Shown here: in pieces, positions 23,553 through 33,090 of the stretch
How the letters are laid out: every line of letters begins with the position of its first letter
Numbering within the stretch: the stretch's first letter is position 1
Origin: Orobanche coerulescens
Taxonomy: Eukaryota > Streptophyta > Magnoliopsida > Lamiales > Orobanchaceae
Direction of reading: 5' to 3'
NCBI GenBank assembly: GCA_033398695.1
Contig: CM065816.1
Location: forward strand, 132,033,358 to 132,097,357
DNA length: 64,000 nucleotides
Made by a program: the position numbers and the translations under genes
Notes under the pieces: generated by a model
Told to the model about the DNA's origin: nothing
The model's input: the letters and a program-made list of their open reading frames with translations, nothing else
The model's database searches: none

Positions 23553-23942
23553 TGTGCTTTTGAGGATTTCGGCGTAGTCCGAATTGTTTGTGTTTGTCCT
23601 TGTGGACCGTTTGTGTGTTTATTTCTATTTTCTTGATTGTGCGTGTTTCCTTGTAATAGGTTCTTAGTGTTTTGTGGTTGTTCGGATAATTGACTTGATT
23701 ATATTACCTGTTTGATGACGCTTGTCACTTGTTGGTTTTATTATGTTTCTACCGGTGGCGTTGTGTTGGTTATCGTGGAGCGCGTTTTCACGCCGTATAT
23801 TCCTTTGCGTGCTTGTAACATTTCGCCGATGGGCGAAAGTTACGCGTTTCTTGTGTTTCTCGTTGAGTGTTTCCTGGCAGGATGTTGCTCCTCCCTACTT
23901 ACTTTAAGTTTCGAGACGAAACTTCTTTTAAGGAGGGTATAA
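23553..23942 (+). other. 3' non-coding region, stem-loop and PPT of element B
   Basis: Non-coding. At 23815-23843 a 12-bp stem (GTAAC-a-TTTCGCC / GGCGAAA-GTTAC, loop GATG) is conserved with A (15549-15577). The stem AAGTTTCGAGACGAAACTT (23906-23924) and AAGGAGGGTATAA precede the LTR. Confidence 0.75.
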
Positions 23943-24468
23943 TGTAATATCCGTAATTTCCGATTTTCGGTAATTTTCTTTTTTCGGCGGGAGTCCGTTT
24001 TGATGACTCACTTGTGACCGTTTCGTCATTTTGAGAATGTTTAATTCTGCACTTTTCGACGTCCGAGTTCGTTTCAGTGTCGTTTTGCCGAGTTCCGTGC
24101 TTTTTAGCGACTTTTCCGCACTTGAGTTCGATTCTTACGAATCTCGTCCGAAACTATTGTTTTGAGTTTCCCGTAAGTCCGTTTAACTTGGTTAGACGTG
24201 TTGTGAACTTCGGTTTGGTTATTCGATCGCATATCGTGATTTTCGGGTGTTTTGGGCCATTTTGTAATTTCCCAAAGTGGTGGGTATCCGTAAACGTATT
24301 TGTTGTCTCGACCTTTTTTATGGTCGTGTGGGAGTTTGATTGTAACTCAAGCTCTTAGTATGATCTTATTCTGGAGCTTTCCGTGCATATCTTGAACTTG
24401 GTGTTTCGATTGGAGGAATCCGTTATTGTAATCGGCTTTGAGAGCACTGTTGCCGTCCTTTTGAGTCG

Positions 24469-24844
24469 TTAGCGCACGCTACACCTATTGGTTAGCGCGC
24501 GCTATGGTTAGGGTGTTAGCGCACGCTACAGGTTTGGTAGCGCACGCTAACGGGTGGTGCAGAAACAGTCCAGAGGCTACTGGACTGGGTTAGAACATTG
24601 GTTAGCACACGCTATTTGGTAACATAACGCGCACTAGGGTGCATTGGTAGCGCACGCTGGGGGGAGGATAGCGCACGCTACCCGGTAGTTCACGGCAGTC
24701 CAGGAGCTACTGGACTGGGTCTGGGGGTCTCGTTAGTGCACGCTAATTTTTGTAGCTAGCGCGGGCTAACTGTACATTTTGGCGGAACGTTTTGTTCTGA
24801 TGCTTCGATAGCGCACGCTAATCAGGTAGGATTAGCGCACGCTA
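24469..24844 (+). repeat. TAGCGCACGCTA-type array, B U3
   Basis: About 12 copies, many flanked as TTAGCGCACGCTAA. Interleaved with two near-identical AGTCCAG..GCTACTGGACTGGG inverted repeats (24567-24590 and 24697-24720). The last copy, 24833-24844, ends 10 nt before TATATAAA. Confidence 0.9.
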
Positions 24845-24854
24845 AGCTATCTAG

Positions 24855-24862
24855 TATATAAA
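24855..24862 (+). promoter_or_regulatory. TATA box of B 3' LTR
   Basis: TATATAAA directly after the palindrome array. This is the only surviving promoter of B because the 5' LTR lost its own. Confidence 0.7.
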
Positions 24863-26816
24863 CTGGACAACAGTCATTAATCTGCATTTTTCTTCATTTC
24901 TTCTTCTTCCTCTACGAGTTTGAGACGTGGCGACTAGGGTTCGCATCTGGGCTGATTTGCTTCCATTCAAAGGTGTTTTGGACTATCCTAGGTGATTATA
25001 ACATCATCTAATCCATTGTTCTTCACCGAATCAAGGTATTTTTCTTGGATCCCTAGAGTTGACTTTTTGGGGGATTTGTCCTTGATTTCGTTTTCCTTTC
25101 GGTTTTGATAGACCGATTGTTGTTTAATGATGTTGTTAAACATATCATATGGATTGTATATCCATAATTCAGTTTGGAATTCCGTTTTCATGTTTTGGTC
25201 GGTCGATTCGCGTTCTTGGCCGTTTTGGGGGAAACCCTTGAACTTTCATCATTTGTTCATTGAATTCAGCGGCTTTGGGTCGTGCTGTAGAATTCATTTT
25301 CATTGTTGTTATTGTTGTTCGTAGTTTATTGTCGCGGGTTAGCGCTCGGTGGAGTCGGTGGGTTCGTAGTCAGTTCGTGCCGGCCTACTTCGATCGGTTC
25401 TTCGCATTGGTGGTTGTTCGAGGCAAGTACCTTATCCATACAATTCTTGTTTTATGGATATGATAATTAGTGGTCGTCTTCTTGTGTTTATTTGATCGTT
25501 TGAATTTCACTTTCAAAGATTCGATTAGCCTTGTTAAAGGCCCTCTTTCAAAACGCGTGTTGTCGTTGTGCTTTGATAATATATATGTATATATTATCTC
25601 ATATCGGTGCGTTGTGATTTGACCATTGCGTCGTGCATTGTGTTTGTTGCTATTGAGTGAATTACTTGGATATTATTGATGTGATATGTTATTTGTGTAA
25701 ATGTGTGGATATGGTTGAAGGTCTACGGTGACACATGGCACGTGATCATGTGGTCAGGATGCAACAAGTGATTGATCCAACCGTGAGAGCCTGAGATAAT
25801 CTACGGTGACACATGGCTTGTGATCATGTGGTCAGGATGTAACAAGTAATTGATCCAACCGTGAGATATGGTGTGTGATTTGTTTAGCTAGCCAGCTCGG
25901 GAGGGTCCTTAGAGGCCTCGAGTGGGATTTGTGGCTTCGTCCCGGTCCTAGGCGATGCATGTGCGTGATTTGTTTTATGATTGTGGCCAGCTCGGGAGGG
26001 TCCTTAGAGGCCTCGAGTGGGATTTGTGGCTTCGTTCCGGTCCTAGGCGATGCTTGCATGTGATTATGTTGTGTTGATTTTATGTCCGTTGAGGACACTT
26101 GATGTGGGCTCTGACCCTGTGAATTGTTGTTGGTTTTATTTGTGAAAACAAAATCTTTGGGCTGTGACCCCTGTTGATTTTGGAAAGAGAAGGATTTGAT
26201 AACCCTAAATTGTTTTCTACTAAAACTCCCGATGGCTTATTAAACCATTTTGTAAATTTTTTCTCCTGGATTGTGATCTTTCGATTTTGGAAAGCTTTAC
26301 CTAAACTCTTGCCTTGGGACGTATTTTCGTTATGTTTGAATCTCTGAGGATTCCTGGTTATTATTGTCCTTGGAACTTGTATTGTATGGCTCGTATTTGC
26401 ACTTTGTACTTGCACTAGCAAAATAGTGGAATTTTGCTAACCCCCGAGTAACCGAGGGGTGGATGTCTGTATTGCATACAGGTTTTGGAGCATAGCACAG
26501 GGTCGGCATGAAGGATGATGAAAGATGAACGATACTAATCACACGAGGACCCGTTGATGTCGTATTGGTTTAGTTGTATTTTATTTTCCACTGCAGTATT
26601 CTTTCCCCGTTGTACGGGAGTGTGTTGTACTCGACCCCTGCGTGGGCATGTAATGTTATTGAGTTGTATGTATTTATTGAAAGACCAAATCGGTCTACTG
26701 AGTCATTTTAGCCTTACAGGCATTGTCGAGATGTTTAACGTTGTTACCAGCCTGGTAGATCCTTGAGGAAAGGTTCTATAGCGTGTAATATCCCTGAGCG
26801 GATCGGAGGTGTTACA

Positions 26817-28169
26817 TTCGGCAGTCTTTCCGGATTCAAAATCAGAGTTATATATCAAAAGTTATCATCCGAAGAAGATTTGGGGCGAAAATGCAAAGTC
26901 TAAGAAATTATGGGCTGAAAATGAAGTCTGAAAATTCATACGGGCGTAACATCATAAAGTTACGGGCGTAACTCACACAACAACTAATGTGCAAAAGCCG
27001 TAGCCATGTTACGGCCGTAACTCCTCAATGTTACGGCCGTAACTCTTGACAGATTTTTGATCATTTTTTAATCTTTTATACTTTTGGTCTATTATTGAGG
27101 GGATGGCTAGCCTTGATCCGATCTAATGTAATAATGCTGGAGTTTTGGAGCTATTAGATGACTTTATGTGTATAAATAGACCCCTTAGAACCATCATTAA
27201 TGATCATTCATCTTATTATTTTCTCATTTTGTAATACTTTTTCTTTGTGTGAAGAACACACTTGTGTTCTTGAGAGAGTGTATGTAATAGTGGTTTAGCT
27301 TATGTTATTGAGGGAGTTTATTGCTTCTTTCTCTTTTATCTACTAAGGGAGTTAGGATCAATTCTTTCCTTTTTTCAACTATTAATGACCACTCAAGCTT
27401 GTAATATGTTGAATAAACCCTTCATGGGCTAAGTTATCCTTAGTTGGGATTATAAACAAGGTTTGTCATGTTATTTAAGTTTGTATAACGATCTATTATG
27501 GATTACTTATTATTGTGTGTGATTTTCATTGTTTTACCAATCTTTATTTAGTTGGCCAATAAATAGTGATATTTATGGTCTTCATATGTTTCGAAAGAAA
27601 ATATGTTTGATTAGATCAAATGATCTTCACTCTAAGTTGTTCTAGGGGATAGAAATATATCTCTAGATCTTAGATGATTCTTTGAGTTATTTTCATAAAA
27701 CCTAATGCTACGTATTGAAGCCAATCAACATAGAAATATAGTGGATTAATTCAATATATAAGGGGCGTTTTGACATTCGAAAGAGGAACCGTCTATTTAA
27801 GGAAAATCGAATCTACACAACATAATAAGTAAATATATCTTATGATCTCCTATACATCTTCTATAACTAATGATGAACTAAGTTTGTAATCCCAACTATT
27901 TCATTTTACCTTTTTATCAATCTATTGTTAGTGCAATATTTCATTTTCTTAAATTTTAGAACTATTATTGCATTTTCCTTGCAATTGTCAAACCAAACTC
28001 TTAAATTGTGTGTTTCATTCATCTAAATCTCCATAACAAATAGATAAATAGTGTATAATTCAATATATAACCTAACTTCCTCGTGGGATCGATAAACCAG
28101 ACTCAAAAAGTCCACTTACTACTTGATACGATACCGTGCACTTGCGATAGTTACATAAAAGACGTGTCA
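26817..28169 (+). repeat. Element C 5' LTR (first 248 bp missing)
   Basis: Matches 31718-33090. Contains the palindrome group 26940-27042 (two perfect TTACGGCCGTAA at 27009 and 27031) and TATAAATA at 27171-27178. The sequence is otherwise AT-rich and non-coding. Confidence 0.88.
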
Positions 28170-28175
28170 AGTTTT

Positions 28176-28192
28176 TGGCGCCGTTGCCGGGG
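28176..28192 (+). other. tRNA-Asp primer-binding site of element C
   Basis: TGGCGCCGTTGCCGGGG, the known complement of the plant tRNA-Asp 3' end, used by Athila/Tat-type elements. Confidence 0.85.
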
Positions 28193-28402
28193 AAGTATTA
28201 GTGTTATTTTTGAAATCTTACATTGTAAACTATTGTTATAGATACAATTTCTCGACGTTGTAACTTAGTACTCAATTGTGTTTATCCGGTCAAGTGGCGG
28301 ATAACGGTACTTCGTGACTATTAAAGTCGGATTTTTTAGTTTCCCACAACAACTGATATTTGTAGATATTTTCTCCTTTTATTTTTATTTTATTATTTTA
28401 TC

Positions 28403-28948
28403 ATGGAAGAAACTTTGAATAGTATTGAAAAGAGATTTCCCTTTCTTAGCAAAAAAGTCATTTTAAAAATTTACAAGACAAGACTTGAAAGGATGAGGTT
28501 GCTTATGAATAAAAGCATACCTTTTGACATTGGATTCATTATTGAAGCCAAAGTGAGAATAGCAGGTGAATTCACAGAAATACCTACTAAATTTTTACCA
28601 GGGCTTGGAAAAAGTTCATATGCCAAGAAACGACGAGCAAAGATAATAGCCGTTTGCTATAAATGTGCTAGATGGAACTGTAATTTAAAATTTCGATCTT
28701 TAGGAATTCCATATACAAACAGAGAAGATAAAATTCAGTTTATTAAGGATGGTCTGAATAAAGAGAATTTAGATAATATCGAAACTTCTCTTGACACGCA
28801 TCCTAGTGGACTCATACATTACAGAATTCGATGTTTATGGAATAAATTCAAACCAGAATATGAACAACGTCTTGGGAATCTGACGTTAAAAGACCCTGTT
28901 TGCCAATTTGTAAGAAAATTGGAAGGGAAGCTTCTCCCCGAATCATAG
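28403..28948 (+). CDS. Unrecognised 181-residue basic protein in element C
   Basis: An intact ORF, the first after the PBS (211 bp downstream), in the position where gag is normally found. Starts MEETLNSIEKRFPFLSKK. It is lysine/arginine-rich, with a basic patch KKRRAK around residue 75 and one cysteine group CYKCARWNC (about residues 84-92) that is not a gag zinc knuckle. No transmembrane segment or signal peptide is visible. I recognise no family. It could be a remnant gag, a second captured host fragment or a lineage-specific protein. The lack of stops in an otherwise decayed neighbourhood argues for recent origin or constraint. Confidence 0.5.
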   Translation: MEETLNSIEKRFPFLSKKVILKIYKTRLERMRLLMNKSIPFDIGFIIEAKVRIAGEFTEIPTKFLPGLGKSSYAKKRRAKIIAVCYKCARWNCNLKFRSLGIPYTNREDKIQFIKDGLNKENLDNIETSLDTHPSGLIHYRIRCLWNKFKPEYEQRLGNLTLKDPVCQFVRKLEGKLLPES

Positions 28949-29158
28949 AAGGCGTTTAAGCCGTTTCTGAACGTAAAATCAGAGGAAGATGTGAGCCACA
29001 ATCACAACTACTATGCATACACGTGAGTATCTTTTATTTTTGTCGTATGGTGAGATTTTCTTAATAAAAAAAGTGATACGCAATTTATTCTATTGAGTAG
29101 TTGAAGCACAATTAATGCAATCACATATTTGTTAAATATTTTTATCTTATTTTTCTTC

Positions 29159-29167
29159 TATAAATAA
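29159..29167 (+). promoter_or_regulatory. Possible TATA box ahead of the LOG copy
   Basis: TATAAATAA, 79 nt before the ATG at 29246, followed by a pyrimidine-rich leader (CTTTTCTCTTTTTCTCTC at 29209-29226) of the kind seen in plant 5' UTRs. Suggests that promoter sequence was carried along with the coding part (inference). Confidence 0.4.
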
Positions 29168-29245
29168 ATATTGTGCTTGTTTCTTTTATTCATCCCTCAA
29201 ACTTGTACTTTTCTCTTTTTCTCTCAAATAAGTTTCTTTTCAAAA

Positions 29246-29895
29246 ATGGAATCATCATCTTCCACAAAAAGATTTAACTCAGTCTGCATTTTTGGTGGAG
29301 GTAGTTATGGAACAGAGGCATGCTTTACTAAAGCAGCCCACAACTTGGGTCGTACCTTAGGAAAAAAATGCATTCATGTAGATTACAGAGGAGGAAGTCT
29401 AGGATTAATGGGACGCGCTGCTGCTTCTGCCTATATGGAAGGAGTAAAAGTGTTGGGAATAATTCCAAAACCTCTGGCTGAAAGTAAAATCACCGGGGCA
29501 ACTATTAGAGATGAGCTGTAAATATGCAAGATCGCATAACTCACATGATGAATAATTCTGGCGCCTTTATCACCCTTCCCGGTGGTTTTGGCACTCTTGA
29601 GGAACTTTTTCATGTGGTTACCAGAGCTCAGCTAAATGTTCATAAAAAACCAATAGGTCTTCTTAATGTCAATGGTTTCTTTGATGGTTCACTATCTTTC
29701 ATCGACTACTCTACTGATAAAGGTTTTATTTCCAAGCATGCTAAACGAATCATAGTCGTTGCAACAACACCAGAAGAACTAATCAATAAACTCATTGAAT
29801 TTGTTCCTCAACTAGATCCAGCTCTAGCTAATATTGTCTGGATGGAAGATTTTACTCTGAGAAAACGAAAAGTGGATTCATTCCTCTCCCTTTGA
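29246..29895 (+). pseudogene. LOG-type cytokinin riboside 5'-monophosphate phosphoribohydrolase, intronless, one frame break
   Basis: LOG enzymes release active cytokinin base from the riboside monophosphate in the cytosol. The 91 codons from ATG 29246 carry the nucleotide-binding block GGSLGLMG (29390-29413). A TAA at 29519 then ends the frame. The downstream part (29524-29895, a different frame) carries the family motif PGGFGTLEE (29578-29604) with the catalytic glutamate, and a preceding MQDRI arginine. Together they span about 215 residues, the normal LOG length, with no introns, whereas plant LOG genes usually have several. The break looks like a small deletion (length 1 mod 3) between the DEL and MQDR blocks. 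It lies in the sense orientation of element C, 298 bp after the unknown ORF. It could be a spliced transcript taken up by the element. Closest in feel to LOGL10-type plant proteins. Confidence 0.88.
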
Positions 29896-31469
29896 TAACC
29901 CATATCAGACCTCTAGTTATTTTTACTTTCTGTTGTGTGTAAAATCGTGCTAAATGATGGCAGCTTAAGGAGTTTCTTTTTGATCTCTTGACGCGCATCT
30001 ATTCGCGATTTATGTATGGTTATTTTTGTTGCTGTAATTTTCATTATTTGTTTTTAATAAAAGCATTGATGGCAGCGTAAGGCGACTCTTCGGACTTTTC
30101 CGAAGCGCATCTTAAAAAATGTGTTATACTTCCGGGTATTTTTTTTTTATTTTTTTTTCTTCTGTTGTTTGCCTCGTATACTTTGCAGATCCAAAAAGGC
30201 ATTAACTCAAGCATCAACTTTCATAACAGGGAGTATTATGCTTTTCTCCCTTGCTTTTTATTATTATTTTTTAAAACTGAGGACAGTTTCTTTTTCAAGT
30301 TTGGGGGTGGTGTGTTTTGATTATTTTGGTGTGTTTAGCTTTGATTATTGTGGTGTGTTTTGATTATTTTTGTTATTTGGCTTTGATTTTTTTTAGTGTA
30401 TATTTATATATATTTATTTTGATTTGTGAGATTTCTAGATCTGGCCATAACACCAATAATTTAGCTATATACAAGTTTCTAAAATCGTTTTAACCGGTTA
30501 AAAAATTGTATATTCCAAAATTTTTGAGCCTTAATCTCTCTTTCCAAGCCTTGTAGTTATCATGTAAAATCAAGTCATTTGTTACCTTGAGAAAAGAAGA
30601 ATCAGTCGGTTGATGAAAAATAGAACTGAAATTTACTTAATTTGAGGAGTTTTTGATTTTTCATGCTTAGCTAATAAACGATTTTCTGCAAAAATTCTAT
30701 TCCCTAAAAAAATAAGGAGTCATTGGTGAAAAGAGCTATACGTTACCAAATAACGGTGTGAAAGCTATAACCTAAAAAAAGATAGAAAATGTGTTGGTGA
30801 AAAGAGCTACACGTTAGCAAATAATAGTGTGAAACCTATGACCTAAAAAAAGATGGAAAATGTGTTGGTGAAAAGAGCTACATGTTAGCAAATAACGGTG
30901 TGAAAGCTATCACCTAAAAAAATGGAAAATGTGTTGGTAAGAAGAGCTACACGTTACCAAATAACGGTGTGAAAGCTATCATTAAAAGGGATGTAGATTA
31001 TGAGCAGATTTGAATTAATTAGTGGCTGAATTTCAATACACTCAATTTCGTGAACAATCACAATATTTGATGGCGCCGATGAAATTCTTTTTCATATTGA
31101 GTCGAAAAATAAATGAGTGATCGAGAGCAACCATTAAAGGGAGTCGTGTGTGTCACGAGTGGGAAAGGAATAATCAACTTTTTGGGGGGAAACCTTGCAT
31201 TTTGGAATTACAAAAATAAAACTGTGTTTTAACTTCAAAATCATTAGTAGATTTATTTTGAATCTTGATTCATTTCTATCTACTGTATAAAGCTGGTTAT
31301 TGTGTATTAATGACATTTTGATTTATTTTTCTCTTTATATATATAATTATTTTTCTTAATTTGTGTGTATATTATTTTTCTTATTTTGTGTCTTATTTTT
31401 TATTTTTATTTTGAGCGTGAATAATAAAGAGTCTTGCTCGAGACTAGCAAGAATTCAAGTTTGGGGGTG
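29896..31469 (+). other. 3' non-coding part of element C with tandem repeat and two PPT copies
   Basis: No convincing ORF. At 30724-30983 a roughly 70-bp unit containing GAAAAGAGCTACACGTTA and AAATAACGGTGTGAAAGC repeats four times. The 16-mer TTCAAGTTTGGGGGTG occurs at 30294-30309 and again at the LTR edge, 31454-31469. Two similar blocks (GATGGCAGC(T/G)TAAGG...GCGCATCT) lie at 29957 and 30068. Confidence 0.75.
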
Positions 31470-33090
31470 TGATAAGTGTCAGTTTTATACACTTATCCGT
31501 GATTAGTATTGATACATTTCACCCATAATTATGAGCTAGTCTACCCATTTTTGCTTTAAATAAATTAGTTTTTAATAATTTTATTTTTATAGGATGAATA
31601 TGTAAATTTAGCCTTAATCGGATTGATTTACTGATTAACTCAAGAAATAACATATTTATAAAATATTCTCTTTATTGAGTTTTTATGTATTCATGTTGTA
31701 TAGCTTTCCGATACGAGTTCGGCAGTCTTTCCGGATTTAAAATCAGAGATATATATCAAAAGTTATCATCCGAAGAAGATTTGGGACGAAAACGCAAAGT
31801 CTAAGAAATCCTGGGCTGAAAATGAAGTCTGAATATCCATAAGGGCGTAACATCATAAAGTTACGGGCGTACTCACACAAAAACTATTGTGCAAAAGCCG
31901 TAGCCATGTTACGGCCGTAACTACTCAATGTTACAGCCGTAAGTCCTCATAGTTACGGCCGTAACTCTTGACAGATTTTTGATCATTTTTAATCTTTTAT
32001 ACTTTTGGTCTATTATTGAGGGGATGTCTGGCCTTGATCCGATCTAATGTAATAATGCTGGAGTTTTGGAGCTATTAGATGACTTTATGTGTATAAATAG
32101 ACCCCTTAGATCCATCATTAATGATCATTCATCTTATTATTTTCTCATTTTGTAATACTTTTTCTTTGTGTGAAGAACACACTTGTGTTCTTGAGAGAGT
32201 GTATGTAATAGTGGTTTAGCTTATGTTGTTGAGAGAGTTTATTGCTTCTTTCTCCTTTATCTACTAAGGGAGTTAGGATCAATTCTTTCCCTTTTTCAAC
32301 TATTAATGACCACTCAAGCTTGTAATATGTTGAATAAACCCTTCATGGGCTAAGTTATCCTTGGTTGGGATTATAAACAAGGTTTGTCATGTTATTTAAG
32401 TTTGTATAAAGATCTATTATGGACGACTTATTATTGTGTGTGATTTTCATTGTTTTACCAATCTTTATTTATTTGGCCAATAAATGATGATGTTTATGGT
32501 CTTCATATGTTTCGAAAGAAAATATGTTTGATTAGATCAAATGATCTTCACTCTAAGTTGTTCTAGGGGATAGAAATATACCTCTAGACCATAGATGATT
32601 CTTTGAGTTATTTTCATAAAACCTAATGCTATGTATTGAAGCCAATCAACATAGAAATATAGTGGATTGATTCAATATGTAAGGGATGTTTTGACATTCG
32701 AAAGAGGAACCGTCTTTTTAAGGAAAATCGAATCTACACAACATAATAAGTAAATATATCTTATGATCTCCAATACATCTTCTATAATTAATGATGAACT
32801 ACGTTTGTAATCTCAACTATTTCATTTTACCCTTTTATCAATCTATTATTAGTGCAATCTTTCATTTCCTTAAATTTTAGAACTATTATTGCATTTTCCT
32901 TGCAATTGTTAAACCAAACTCTTAAATTGTGTGTTTCACTCATCTAAATCTCTATAACAAATAGATAAATAGTGTATAATTCAATATATAACCTAACTTC
33001 CTCGTGGGATCGATAGACCGGATTCAAAAAGTCCACTTACTACTTGATACGATATCATACACTTGCGATAGTTACACAAAAGACGTGTCA
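31470..33090 (+). repeat. Element C 3' LTR
   Basis: 1621 bp, TGATAAGTGTCAG...GACGTGTCA. Palindromes at 31909, 31931 (decayed) and 31953, one unit more than in the 5' LTR. TATAAATA at 32092-32099. Followed by ACTAG, the likely target duplication in X. Confidence 0.9.

Larger units (their letters stand above)
20145..26816 (+). mobile_element. Element B: gag-only LTR retrotransposon, 5' side truncated
   Basis: A relative of A. It has a 3' LTR (23943-26816), PPT, gag frame, PBS and a damaged 5' LTR (20145-21267). No pol. Its right end abuts element C's LTR internally: sequence after 26816 matches C's 3' LTR from 31718 on, so B inserted into C's 5' LTR. The left target duplication was lost with the first roughly 105 bp of B's LTR and the first 248 bp of C's LTR. 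Confidence 0.9.
23943..26816 (+). repeat. Element B 3' LTR
   Basis: 2874 bp, TGTAATATCCG...GGTGTTACA. Holds the palindrome array (24469-24844), TATATAAA (24855-24862), two 80-bp units around 25720-25880 and two 95-bp units starting at 25893 and 25988. The GACACATG...CATGTGGTC hairpin is at 25730-25755. Confidence 0.92.
26817..33090 (+). mobile_element. Element C: LTR retrotransposon carrying a LOG cytokinin-enzyme copy
   Basis: Direct LTRs 26817-28169 (truncated by B) and 31470-33090, both ending GACGTGTCA. A tRNA-Asp primer-binding site lies 6 nt after the 5' LTR, and the purine tract TTCAAGTTTGGGGGTG lies directly before the 3' LTR. The interior (28170-31469) has no recognisable gag or pol. 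It holds a 181-codon ORF, a LOG-like coding sequence with its own TATA and leader, and a 70-bp tandem repeat. C sits in X's 5' LTR and its left target duplication is lost. PBS and PPT style resembles the Athila/Tat side of Ty3/gypsy. Confidence 0.85.

Noticed and set aside
29171..29245. Upstream start extending the LOG copy by 25 residues
   Set aside because: The extra residues are a translated pyrimidine-rich leader. LOG proteins start close to the CIFGGG block, so ATG 29246 fits.
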